In this document: positions 46,860 to 57,399 of the stretch, in pieces
How positions within the stretch are numbered: position 1 is the stretch's first letter
Layout: each line of letters begins with the position of its first letter
NCBI GenBank assembly: GCA_015179125.1
Contig: WHVA01000256.1
Span: 90,846-154,845 of the forward strand
DNA: 64,000 nucleotides
Reading direction: 5' to 3'
Source of the DNA: Gautieria morchelliformis
Lineage: Eukaryota > Basidiomycota > Agaricomycetes > Gomphales > Gomphaceae
Notes under the pieces: model-generated
Seen by the model: the letters and a program-made list of their open reading frames with translations, nothing else
What the model was told of the DNA's origin: nothing
The model's database searches: none
Program-made: the position numbers and the translations under genes

Positions 46860-47895
46860 CACTGGAGGCATAGTAAGGTTTTTTGGTCCAACTGTGAAAA
46901 AACTTTGAAGATTTTCCAAAATTTTTGAGTGTTTTTTATATAAAAAAAACTTTAAAAAAATCTTGAGTTTTTTTAAGAATTTCTCAATCCCAAAAAAGTG
47001 TGATAAAACTGTAAAAAAAAAAGTTCAAAAAACTTTCAAAAAACACAAAAAAATTCAAAGTTTCTTGAGACTTTTATGAATCAAGAAATTCTCTGAAAAT
47101 TTTTGATTTTTTTCAAGATTTTTTGTGATAAAAAATCTTGAAAATATTGTAATAAAAATAGCCAAAAACTTTGGAAAAATTTAAAGTTTTTATTAGTTTT
47201 TTTTTGGTATGAAAATCCTTGAGAAACTGACATTTTCCAAAGGTAAAAATTCTAATGAAATTTATGGTTTTTTTAGAATTTTTTGAGCAAGAAAATCGGG
47301 AAAATATGGTAAAAATATATGTCACAAAATTGTAAAGAAATTCAAAGTTTTTTCAAGGTTTTTTAAGGGTTTTTTAAGGGTCACAAAGAAACCCTTAAAG
47401 AACCTTGAAAAAAACTTTGAATTTCTTTACAATTTTCTGACATTTATTTTTACAATATTTTCCTGATCTTCTTGCTCAAAAAATTCTAAAAAAACCGTAA
47501 ATTTCATTAGAAATTTTACCTTTGGAAAACCTCAGTTTCTTAAGGATTTTCATACCAAAAAAACCCTAATAAAAACTTTAAAGTTTTTGGCTATTTTTAT
47601 TACAATATTTTCAAGATTTTTTATCACAAAATCTTGAAAAAAATCAAAAAATTTCAGAGAGTTTCTTGATTCATAAAAGTCTCAAGAAACTTTGAATTTT
47701 TTTGTGTTTTTTTAAAGTTTTTTGAACTTTTTTTTTTACAGTTTTATCACACTTTTTTGGGATCAAGGAATTCTTAAAAAACTCAAGTTTTTTTTCAAGT
47801 TTTTTTTTTATATAAAAAACACTCAAAAAATTTGGAAAATCTTCAAAGTTTTTTCACAGTTTTTTGGACCAAAAAACCTTACTATGCCTCCAGTG
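46860..47895. mobile_element. CACTA-like AT-rich foldback element (giant inverted repeat)
   Basis: 1,036 bp, nearly palindromic along its whole length. Each arm is about 510 bp, with the turn near 47370-47390. Ends are CACTGGAGGCATAGTAAGG and its inverse, flanked by GTT at 46857-46859 and 47896-47898. CACT(A/G) ends with 3-bp target duplications are typical of the CACTA/EnSpm group. The interior is built of A and T runs and codes for nothing. Excision in silico rejoins the Helitron helicase frame (DDQV to YDFGLFLL). It must have been moved by a transposase encoded elsewhere. Confidence 0.85.
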
Positions 47896-49434
47896 GTTTA
47901 TGATTTTGGCCTCTTTCTCCTGGAAAAAATCCTCCAGCAGGGTGGAATGTCCTTGAGCAGCTTTGATGATATGCCTCCGGTGGCAGGGGAGTGGGAGGCC
48001 CTCATTGGAAACAGGTTCATAGCTGAGCAGAGGGGCTATGACCCTGTCGAAGAGAGGGACATAGCTAATGAGGAGGTTCCTAAGCTGAATGAGGGGCAAA
48101 GGTCTGCGCATGATCAGATATTATGGTCGGCACTGACCAGAGATGCTCATGGGAAACCTGATGGACAAATGTTTTTTGTCACTGGCTCAGGTGGCGCTGG
48201 GAAATCATTCACATGGAACACTCTAATCCACTCCTGTAGAGCGGAGAGCCTCATTGTGATTGCAGTAGCCTCATCTGCAATGGCTGCACTTATCCTCACT
48301 AAGGGTACAACCTCTCATAGCATGCTTGGAATTCCCATTCCTGTCCATGAGCGCTCTCTCTCTTCCATCACAAAGAACTCTGACAAGGCTGAAATGCAGC
48401 ATCGCCATGCCATAGAGGCCATTGACAGGACACTGAGGGATTTCCTTGACCAGCCTGACTGACCCTTTGATGGCATCACAGTCGCCTTTGGAGGTGACTT
48501 TCAGCAGACTCTGCCAATTGTCCCTAAAGGCTCCAAGGAGGATATCGTGGGAGCTACCCTTCAGAAGTCATATCTGTGGCCAAAGATCAAGGTCCTCCAT
48601 CTGACAGAGAACATGCGGGTGAGAAATGACCCTGACAGAGCCAGGTTTGCAGAATGGCTGCAGAATGTGGGCCAGGGAAAGGATCTCCCACTATATCATA
48701 CGTTCTCACTGCCTCCTCACATGGTTTGTGGCCCTGGAATTGAAGATCTGATCCAGGAAATATACCCTGGCATTGGCAATCAAGTCCCTGCCCAGGACAA
48801 TTACTTTTTGGAGTGTGCCATCCTCTGTGCCAGAAACACTGAGGTCAATGAGATCAATTCCATGGTGTTTAGGGAGTTTCCAGGTGATGCTCAGGTCTTG
48901 CACTGCGCAAATTCCATTGAAGAATCCGATGATGCAGATCGGTATCCTGTGGAGTATCTGAATTCCATAGAGATGGGCTGTCTTCCTCCTGCTCGCTTGG
49001 AAGTCAAGCCTGGAGTGCCTCTGATGCTGTTGCGCAATTTGGATCAGAAGCAAGGACTATGCAATGGGACAAGGTTGCGGTTGGTGAGGATAAGCATTAG
49101 AGTGTTGGAGGTCAGGATCATCTCAGGTCCATGTGCAGGAAATATTGCTTTCATCCCCAGGATCATCATTAAGCCATCAGAGGGAGAGTTGCCATTTGTG
49201 CTGCAAAGGAGGCAGTTTCCAGTGCGTTTGGCATTTGCAATGACTATCAACAAGTCTCAGGGGCAGTCTTTGGGTATGGTTGGGCTGGACCTGAGATATC
49301 CAGTGTTTGGACATGGTCAGTTGTATGTTGGTGTATCAAGAGGGACCAATTGGAACAGAATCAAGGTCTTTCTTGAGGAGGGTTTGGACACAACCAACAT
49401 TGTATATAAAGATGTATCACTTAGAGCTCCTTGA

Positions 49435-49928
49435 TTTTTTTATTCTTATAGTAGAAAGCAGCACGTGTGGCGCTTGTGGGCACCGCTGACAAATAATATT
49501 ACGTAAAAATTAGGTCAGCGGCGAGCCGCACAGCCGCGAGCATGAACACTGCACAGCTGTCACGTGACCTGTTTGCGACCATCGCGCGCATACGCGAGCG
49601 TGGTCTGTGCACAACACACGTGTGTGGTATAAAGGCCGAACGGTAAGGAGGGAATGCCAGGAACCTGCCCAACCGGTGATTCCTCTCTCTGCTGTCTGCT
49701 CTGTGTGCTGTCTCCTCCTTTAGCTGGCTGGCTGTCTATTGCTTTGGCTGGCTGGCTATCTATTGGCTTGGCTGGCTTTCTATTGGTAGGTAATATCTTT
49801 TTTTTAATGCATTGCCATGTATTTTATTTTATTTGTGTTGGTAATTTTATTGGTTCCTTTTTTTTGTCATCATATAGTATTGTCACATGTGCATTATATT
49901 TTTGTGATTTTTTTCGAAAATAGATTTA
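49435..49928 (+). other. Second Helitron-type leader segment, cut by the mariner element
   Basis: Contains a GC-rich block (GGCGAGCCGCACAGCCGCGAGC, near 49520-49545) that is echoed at about 60738-60760, a TATA-like GGTATAAAGG at 49627-49636, CTGG repeats (GGCTGGCTGTCTATTG, near 49720-49790), and a donor-like GTAGGT at 49787 with an acceptor-like CATATAG at 49877. Layout parallels the leaders at 39.5 kb and 60.75 kb. No ORF. Confidence 0.45.
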
Positions 49929-50480
49929 CAGCGCTTTGCATAAGTTAGGGCGCATGCTGAAAAAAACACCCAAATGTGCGTTCTAGCAAAATAAATACAT
50001 ATCTCACCCAATACTGCCGATAACAAGAAAAGCAAATAGTAGGAAATGATGTGAATAATCAGGGCTAAAATATAAGCTATCAAGCACATGATAGTTTGCA
50101 GTATTGAGAAATGTAAACTCACCAGCTTTATTCCAGCTCTGGGGATCCAGGGAGGGCACAGGGATTCCCCCTCCTTTGATATGTTGTAAGTGTGAGATAC
50201 ATACATGACATCCTGTCATTTACTATGCAGCTGAATTCCCCTGTCCCTCAGGGGGGATTACTGGTAGGTCTTCCAGCTAATATGCCTTCTAGAAGTAGCC
50301 AATCACCTCCTCTTTGTCTGTTTTTTTTATATAATACTTTTATAATATATATGTACAATTATACACTATTTTCTGGTCAATAGGTAATTAGGAACCCTCA
50401 GTCTATGCTTGGGGATGAAGACGGCCCCTCCTTACTAATCAACACGTGCCTGACAATCATGCACGTGACTCGTCCTTTCT
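49929..50480 (+). repeat. Left 552-bp terminal inverted repeat
   Basis: Inverted copy of 58590-59141 with few differences. Contains an AT-rich TATA-like region at about 50325-50370, about 140-180 nt before the start codon of the adjacent gene, so the repeat probably carries a promoter. Confidence 0.93.
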
Positions 50481-50503
50481 TCGACTGCCACGACATTGCC
50501 ACC

Positions 50504-53500
50504 ATGAATGAGGATGTCGATGTCAATGTAGCGCCAACTGCTGCTACAAAGGTCACTCTCCGATTACCCAAAGCTATACCCAACACTATACCTGATGATG
50601 ATGACACCGCTCCTGCAGAGGTGTCACCTCCACCATCTCCTACCGATCTTGCACCCCCACCTGCAAAACGAGGTCGAGGAAGGCCACGTGGATCAGGAAA
50701 GGTACACACCATAATCCCTACCCTATCTAGGAAAAGCAGGACAGCAGCCAAGGACTCCAGGAAATTGGTGAATGTGGATGAAGATGCCGATGTTGATCCT
50801 AAGGATAATCTCTCAGACTGTACGTCCTCCCTGCTGTTGCGCGTCGAGTCACGTGCCGCAGTCGGTTAGCTAATTAGTCTGAGTTTGAAGTAGGGGAATC
50901 TCATCCGTTCCTACTTCGAACTCAGGTATGTAGTAATGTTCGTGTACTATAGACTCGAATCTCATCCGTTCCTACTTCGAACTCAGGCTCTGCGCTGACA
51001 GGTTATGGGCCCCGCGCACTAGTCGAAGGAAGAGAACATATAAAATCCACCCATCATGTCAGACTCGGAGATCAAAGGCCGCATGAGAAGCCTAAGGCTC
51101 ACGAGCATGAATTACAACACGTGGAGCATCGCAATGCAAGGCAAACTGATGACAATCAACACATGGCGGATTGTCACTGGAGATTCAATAAGACCTACCG
51201 ACGCGAGAGAGACAGAAGGATGGTTGCTGAAAAGGGAAGAAGCGGCCGGCACCCTATTGAGGTCACTTTCTCACACGCAATACATCCATGTCGAGGGAAT
51301 GATGGATGATCCCACCGAGATGTGGAAGAGGCTACGAATGGCTCACCGATCGCAAGTCGCAACCACTCGTTTCCACGCAATACAAAAGCTACTGAGCATA
51401 CGAAAGGGAGATAGCGAGTCCCTCACAGACTATGTCTCTCGCACAAACTCAGCCACGAACGACCTCATAGAGTTAGCTCCCAGCACACTCACCGCGCAAA
51501 ATGTCATTGATGAAATTGGAATACACGCAACCATCGCAGGACTTGACCAAACAGAGTATGGTGCCTTTACCTCGTCCCTACTGCTGATTGGCACACTTGA
51601 CCGTACCACCGTGTCCACAGCCTTTCGGAACGAAGACCTGAGGCGTCAGACGAGTACAATGCCGTCAGGAGCGTTTTCCGCGGCCAGAGGAAGGAAAACT
51701 ATTGTCGAAATGTGCACCGTATGCAAGAAGCGAGGCCACGCATCAGACCGATGCTGGACCGCTCATCCAGAGCTCAAGCCCATGCGGAAGGTTGAGGAAA
51801 GGAAAAGAGAAAGGGGAGCGAACCAAGTGACTGAGGACGCATCGGGTGATATCGTACGAGAATTTGCCGGAAACGCGAGTCTGCGGTCATCATTCCCACT
51901 GTCGCCCAGCAGCAACGCTGATTTATGCTGGAACACCGACACGGGAGCCACAAGCCACATGACCCCGCATCGCCACTGGCTGCGCAATTATGAACATTAC
52001 CGCGTACCCATCCGTCTAGCAACGAATGATATTGTGTACTCAGCTGGAAGGGGGCAAGTTTTGTTTACCCCAAAGGTTGATGGGCAAGCATCGCGGAATA
52101 TTATGTTCTTGAGAGTTCTGCACGTACCGGATCTCCAAAATAACCTACTCGCCGTACTTCATCTCACCACCCATCACGACTTCTCAGTCAATATTGTGAA
52201 GGATCATATCTCATTCATGCGGGATGGGAGACTACTTTTCTATGCAGCCGTACGAAATGGGACAGGATATCTAATCGGAGACACCATTCCAAATCCAGAA
52301 TCCGCACTCACCACTTCCTCACCTATCGTGGATCGGCCACTCTTACACAAGCGACTAGCACATATTGGTCATGAACGCCTTGAACGGCTCCTGAAGCACG
52401 GCATGGTCGACGGCATACGCGTAACCTCTAGTGCGACCATCCCCACAATATGTGAACCGTGCATCGCTGCGAAACAACACCGTAGTCCTTTTCCCAAGAA
52501 GAGTGAGAACCGTGCACTGAACCCGCTCGACCTCGTCGTTTCAGATGTACACGGCCCTCTCCCAGTCCGTACACTGTCTGGATACCGGTACTGGATCACA
52601 TTCACAGACGATTGCACAAGGTACAGATGCGTTTACCTTCTAAAAACGAAGGACGAAGCATTTGAAACCTACCGAGCCTACGAGGCACTGGTAGAGAACC
52701 AGACAAATTTAAGAGTGAAACGATTCAGAGACGACAAAGGGGGGGAGTACATCGGCCACAAGTGGGACCAGCACTTCCAGCGTCGAGGCATAGTACATGA
52801 GCACACTACGAAAGGCTCGCCTCAACAAAATGGCATCTCAGAGCGGACAAACCGGACCCTCATTGAAGGAACGGTCGCAATGCTGCAGCAAGCCCACCTA
52901 CCAGCATCGATGTGGGGTGAAGCACTGACGCTACTAGTTCGAATCATCAATGCCACTCCGACTTCCGCACTCACAGACAAAACGCCATACAAGGCCTGGT
53001 TCGGCCACAAACCAAACCTCAGCATGCTACACACGTTTGGTTGCACTGCCCACATTCACATTCAGAAGGATGAAAGAAAGGGACTACAGCCCAGATCCCG
53101 CAAATGCATATACCTTGGCTTTGAAGATGGTTATAAAGGCTGGCGCTGCATGGACCCTACCACCAGACGCATTATCATATCAAGAGACATCATTTTCAAC
53201 GAACATGAATTCCCAGGTCTTTCTGCCGCGACAACACTGCCAATCCACCCATACCTACCTTGGTCCCAAACCCCAACCACATCGCAGCTCCACCGGACGA
53301 GCAACCAGTCCAGGACCTTGGACTCCCAGAGATCAACCTTGAGCACCCACCCCTTCCCGAACTGGATCCTGAACCCGATGCCCCCGCCCTTCCTGAGCCT
53401 GACCCACCAGCCGACCCTGACCCACTTCCACTTCCACCTCCACCACCCCCCCAGCCCCGCCACTCTGGCAGGAATACTGCCCGCATTGATTACCGGCGCC

Positions 53501-56500
53501 TCCATGATCCATTCCTCCAACCACGACCCCCAGCCGATCGTGATGGTCCAGACCCTGAAGGGGGTGCAACGGCTAACACCTCAATTGTCCAGGCTCTGGA
53601 GTTCATCTACAGTGAGCCAGATACTATTGAATTAGTACTGAACGCGACAATAAAGGATGACCGCGTCCCCAAAACATTCGCAGAAGCAATGCGACGGCCA
53701 GACGCACCACTATGGAAAGGATCTACAGATGCAGAGATCCAAGCCCTCTTGGACAATGGGACGTGGGAGCTAGTAAAACTCCCACCTGGTGAAAAAGCCA
53801 TTGGCTCCCTATGGGTCTTCCGAATCAAACTTCACTCAGACGGGTCCCTAGACAAGTATAAGAGCCGCGTGGTAGCAAAGGGATACACTCAACGACCGGG
53901 GATCGACTATGATGAAGTGTTTGCTCCTACAGCACGTTGGGCAGCCCTGCGCACAATACTAGCTCAGGGAGCGCTTCAAGAGCGCACATAGAGTCTGTTG
54001 ACATATCGAACGCCTACTTAAACGGAGTTCTGGATGATGATGCAAAGATATACATGACTCAACCAGAGGGATATCATCAGGGAGGACCAGATTGGGTATG
54101 CAAATTGAGGAGAGGGCTGTATGGGCTGAAACAAAGCGGAAGATTATGGTACGAGAGGCTCGGAGCAGCACTAGAAGGGATGGAATTCAGACGCCTAAAA
54201 TCCGATCCAAGCATATACATCTGGACGAGCGATGGGGTAAAAGTCATCATACCTGTCTTTGTTGATGACTTAACCCTAGTGTCCAACTCAAAACAGGACT
54301 TAGACAGAGTAAAAGGCAAACTGGCCAAAATATTCAAGTTAAAGGACCTGGGGCCAACGACGTCACTGCTAGGCGTGGAAGTGGAGTATGATCGATCACA
54401 GAGGACATTGAAGCTCTCACAGAAACAATATATTCGGGAAATCCTCAGTCGGTTCCAAATGTCGGATTGCCGACCAGTCTTCACGCCCATGACGCCAGGT
54501 CTGAAACTGAGTGCAACCATGGGTCCATCAACCCCGGAAGAAGCAGAAGAAATGAGAGACATACCATACTTGAATGCAGTTGGAGCACTGAATTACCTTG
54601 CCATCGCAACGCGCCCCGACATTGCCTACGCCGTCGGATGCCTTGCACGATTCAACTCGAATCCAGGTCCAGCGCACTGGACAGCTGTAAAACATCTCCT
54701 GCGTTATCTGAAAGGAACAATCGATCTGGCACTCACCTTCGCGCCCAGTGAATCGACCGCATCGTTCCTGACCTGGACCGACGCAGACCATGGAGGAAAC
54801 CCCGATAACGGCCGGTCGACCTCAGGCTTCCTTGCAAAGATAGGGACTGGAGCTATCAGCTGGGCCAGCAAGATACAGAGCATAGTTACCCTATCCACAA
54901 CGGAAGCAGAGTTTGTCGCCTCGGTCCTAGCGGGAACAGAAATCGTCTGGCTACGAAGTCTGTTGAGCAAGCTCGGTTACGAAGTCGAGGAGCCATCTCA
55001 CCTTTTCATCGACAACCAATCCGCCCTCTCAGTTGCAAAGAACCCCGAACATCACGGCCGGATGAAACACTTAGACCTTCGGTACTTCTGGCTGCGAGAG
55101 AAAGTCGCGCAGAAAATCATCCGAGTTGATTATGAGCCCACGAGCAGCATGCCCGCGGACTTGTTAACCAAAGCATTATCCCGCGAGTTGGTGGAGCGAC
55201 ATCGTCACGCCATGGGACTTTTCTGAGGACAAACCGACAGCGTCAAGGGGGTGTGTTGCGCGTCGAGTCACGTGCCGCAGTCGGTTAGCTAATTAGTCTG
55301 AGTTCGAAGTAGGGGAATCTCATCCGTTCCTACTTTGAACTCAGGCTCTGCGCTGACACCTGCATCCCTTGCATGCCATTCACTCACTTCTAGACAGCTA
55401 TCATTCTTCTTATACCACAGTGCCTAATGGAGAATGCTAGTAAGCGAAGGTCAGTCCTGAAGTCTGCCACCTTTCAAGAGGTCACCCAACTTGTGCATGA
55501 GACCATGGACTGTGAGGATGTTCAGCTCAAACCGACGTTGATGTACAAAACCCGTGGCCAGACAAAGAGTTCGGCCGCTTATTGTCTCACAGAGGAGGAA
55601 GAATGGTGCAATTTGGTTGATACACTTGAAATTGGTGAGCTCAAGGGGCAGCCACCCGAGGTGAATATCATTGTCACAGAAAAAGTTTGTGTTTTGTTCA
55701 GTGATGCTGTTTGAATACTGACCTGCTCTGTCTTAGTATCTCACTGCACTGGCACTGAAGCTCAAAGGTGCTGCCAATGTGAATGGCAAATGGGGCCGGG
55801 TGAAGTCTCCCCTTCTCAACCTCGATTTGGAAGGCCCTGCACATTCAGTATCTGACACTGATGCTGTAACCGAAGCTTTCGTGAAGCTGAAGGCCGCTCG
55901 CTCATGCTGTGCTGTCTGCGGGCCTACCAAGCCATGTCTGGTTGAGGGTGATACCCATCATGAGCTTAGCGTGTCCAAGCTCAAGTCTTGGGCACGTAGT
56001 TTGGTGAGTGCAATTATGCCTTTGTTATTCTAATGTCTTATCTCCCTTCTAGGCAGTACACACTGTAGAAGACAGGAATTATAGGCAGTAGGTATGGACT
56101 TGTTGCTCAAAAGAATAGACTAGAAATTAATTCACTCTCTCAGTGAATTTAGTTGTCACTGTAAATATATTATACACTACCTAGAAATTAATTCACTACA
56201 GAGGATTTCTAGGTCAATAAATCGAAAGAACACTAGACTAATTTACTTGCCTCTCTCAGTGAATTTAGTTGTCACTGAGAGAGGGGGAAATCTGTCTCAC
56301 TGTGCATGTATTACTACCCGTCCCTTTAGCGCCCAAGAGCTCGCGCGTCGAAGTCATTTCAGACTCCACTGGGTGCAGCCGCTTGTGAAAGTAGAAATAA
56401 CAAAATGAAATGGAGAGGTAGGGAGTGACTGGAAAACTTCGAAAATAATCAGAGAAATGGATGCATGGTACAAGAACAATGTGAGAAAAGATTGAAAAAA

Positions 56501-57153
56501 CCATACAACAAATTGAATATATTATGCTTGATTTTGGTGCAGGAGCATAAATGCACCCAACACACACACCCATGGTGACTCTAAGCCGGCCTCCGCACAC
56601 CGAGGCCTTCAAGGTCTTTCTCAAGAAGCAGAATCAGCCCACACCCCCAGACCCTATTGTCATCGCCCCACCAGTGCCTCCTATGCCTGCAGTGCCAGCC
56701 CCTGGGACTACTTGGCCATTCTATCCGTCTCTGCCTGGCTACCCACCTGGGTATCCTGTGTATCCACAACATATGTCTCCTATGCCATATGCCTACAGCC
56801 ACTCCCCATTTCCAGCAGTACCAGCCCCAGCCCCAGTTCCTGCACCCACTGCCGTATCTGAGCCTTCCAGTGACCCTCCCAAAGCTGGAACACCGAGCAT
56901 ATATCCAGAGTGCTTGGTGTTCATGAAAGCGCTGGCAGATGCCCACCCAAAGCGTAACCTCCATGCCTTTGTCTCTGCCTTTGAGGATATGGGGTTCTTT
57001 CATATAGATGAACTGAAGAACTTCAAGGCGGATGATCTCACAGTTGCACCATACAGTTTACTTCTCAGGACTGCTCAATTCGTACTTACGGCAGTGGCTA
57101 AGAAGGTAGTGAGCATCAATCACACTTGCAAAGGTAAGGCCAAGGCTACTTAG
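50504..57153 (+). CDS. AT-hook, proline-rich partner gene of the mariner-like element
   Basis: Starts MNEDVDVNVAPTAATKV right after the left inverted repeat. Exon 1 (50504-50819) has an acidic/Pro region and an AT-hook (AKRGRGRPRGSGK). A GTACGT donor follows; the intron holds the Copia insertion and probably ends at TAGACAG before 55398. Exon 2 runs to 55684 (KRRSVLKSATFQEVTQLVHE), exon 3 from 55739 to about 56005 with CCAVCGPTKPC, a possible zinc motif. The last part (56551-57153) is Pro/Tyr-rich and ends in a helical SAM-like stretch (YPECLVFMKALADAHPKRNL; FVSAFEDMGFFHIDELKNFK). The splice into the last exon is uncertain: the obvious acceptor leads to an in-frame stop. It may be a DNA-binding accessory protein for transposition; the family is not recognised. 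Confidence 0.6.
50835..51000 (+). repeat. 5' LTR of the Copia element
   Basis: 166 bp. Contains a perfect 16-bp hairpin arm in its second 31-bp repeat (CCTACTTCGAACTCAG against CTGAGTT(T)GAAGTAGG) and a tandem copy absent from the 3' LTR. Confidence 0.93.
51001..51012 (+). promoter_or_regulatory. Copia primer-binding site for a half initiator tRNA-Met
   Basis: GGTTATGGGCCC follows the 5' LTR directly. It is the complement of the anticodon-loop region GGGCCCATAACC of eukaryotic initiator tRNA-Met, not of a tRNA 3' end. Drosophila copia uses the same kind of cleaved tRNA primer. Confidence 0.7.
51056..55226 (+). pseudogene. gag-pol: Copia Gag-Pol polyprotein, two frameshifts
   Basis: Segment 51056-53270 (start MSDSEIKGRMRSLRLTS): UBN2-type Gag (NYNTWSIAMQGKL), CCHC knuckle (CTVCKKRGHASDRCW), aspartic protease (NTDTGATSHM), pre-integrase HHCC (HKRLAHIGHERL ... 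CEPCIAAKQH), and integrase DDE (VVSDVHGP; RDDKGGEYIG; GISERTNRTL). A shift near 53270 leads to the segment to about 53985, with an acidic Pro-rich linker and the start of reverse transcriptase (GSLWVFRIKLHSDGSLDKYK). A second shift near 53985 leads to the segment to 55226 with FVDDLTLV (RT active site) and RNase H (TWTDADHGGNPDNGRSTSG; STTEAEFVA), ending MPADLLTKALS. All domains are present; only the two shifts break the polyprotein. Confidence 0.93.
55254..55358 (+). repeat. 3' LTR of the Copia element
   Basis: 105 bp, matching the 5' LTR apart from point changes and the missing 61-bp repeat unit. Confidence 0.93.
56090..56290. repeat. Duplicated AT-rich block in the last intron region of the partner gene
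   Basis: AGAAATTAATTCACT and CTCTCAGTGAATTTAGTTG each occur twice about 60-130 bp apart. This is a local duplication, perhaps of a small insertion. Confidence 0.6.
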
Positions 57154-57350
57154 ATATCATTGTGATGCGTGTCCCTAGTCATATTGTGATGATACAATAA
57201 ATACAAATGATGGGGCCATGTTTACTTCTCAGGACTGGAAGCGTGCAGAAATGACAGAAGAGCAAAAGTAAGGCCACGGCCACTTAGATGTCATTATGAT
57301 GCATGTACCTAGTCATATTGTGATACAACAAATGGTGGGGACATGTTTAC
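57131..57350. repeat. Tandem duplication after the partner-gene stop codon
   Basis: About 100 bp from AGGCCAAGGCTACTTAGAT through GGGGCCATGTTTAC is repeated with changes at 57268-57350. The duplicated part contains the stop codon and 3' UTR of the partner gene. Confidence 0.7.
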
Positions 57351-57399
57351 AACACGTAGGTAATGAAGCCATGGAACATTGGAATGTGGAATGGATAAC

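Larger units (their letters stand above)
39456..49434 (+). mobile_element. Old Helitron with nested insertions
   Basis: Rolling-circle transposon recognised from its Rep-helicase gene (41058-49434). The left side is a leader with an intron-like tandem array (39636-40897). The left terminus is not visible, as the region begins at the Gypsy LTR. A 3' hairpin terminus directly after the helicase is not evident; the only good candidate lies at 60632-60663. Coding DNA is CpG-poor and carries several CGA-to-TGA stops, so the copy is old. Three later elements sit inside: 41638-42708, 42932-44203 and 46860-47895. Removing each with one target duplication restores an open frame across the site. Confidence 0.85.
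41058..49434 (+). pseudogene. Helitron Rep-Pif1 helicase gene, interrupted and decayed
   Basis: Pieces: 41058-41637, 42714-42931, 44209-46859 and 47899-49434. It begins with an Arg- and Pro-rich region (RRRVRESAREGQE; repeated PPMPAGPSS; VVGSxAV.ALRAQ). Next come a Cys motif (CPDCGALHW), the Rep HUH motif (RGLPHMHIL, 45681-45704) and the two-tyrosine motif (YIHKYLYKG, 46094-46120). The Pif1-type SF1 helicase has Walker A GSGGAGKS (48184-48207), GGDFQQTLP (about 48491-48517) and the C-terminal block KSQGQSL...GQLYVGVSRG. Damage: frameshift at the 8-G run 44588-44595, TGA 45128-45130, TGA 45851-45853, TAG 46211-46213, a frameshift near 46525 and TGA 48460-48462. Three of the stops would come from CGA. 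An intron just before 41082 may place the true start upstream. Confidence 0.9.
50835..55358 (+). mobile_element. Ty1/Copia LTR retrotransposon inside an intron of the mariner-like element
   Basis: LTRs at 50835-51000 and 55254-55358 (TGTTGCGCG...GCGCTGACA) with target duplication CCTGC at 50830-50834 and 55359-55363. Domain order Gag-PR-IN-RT-RH is Copia. The primer site is GGTTATGGGCCC at 51001-51012. A purine tract AAGGGGG precedes the 3' LTR. The 5' LTR is 61 bp longer than the 3' LTR because of a 31-bp repeat with a 30-bp spacer. CpG-rich and only two frameshifts, so fairly young. The insertion point is 10 nt inside the first intron of the partner gene. Confidence 0.95.

Noticed and set aside
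49435..49510. Helitron 3' end directly after the helicase stop
   Set aside because: No hairpin followed by CTRR-T was found; the candidate at 60632-60663 fits far better.
53131..53569. Gly-rich proteins on the minus strand
   Set aside because: Antisense shadows of the Pro-rich linker in the Copia polyprotein.
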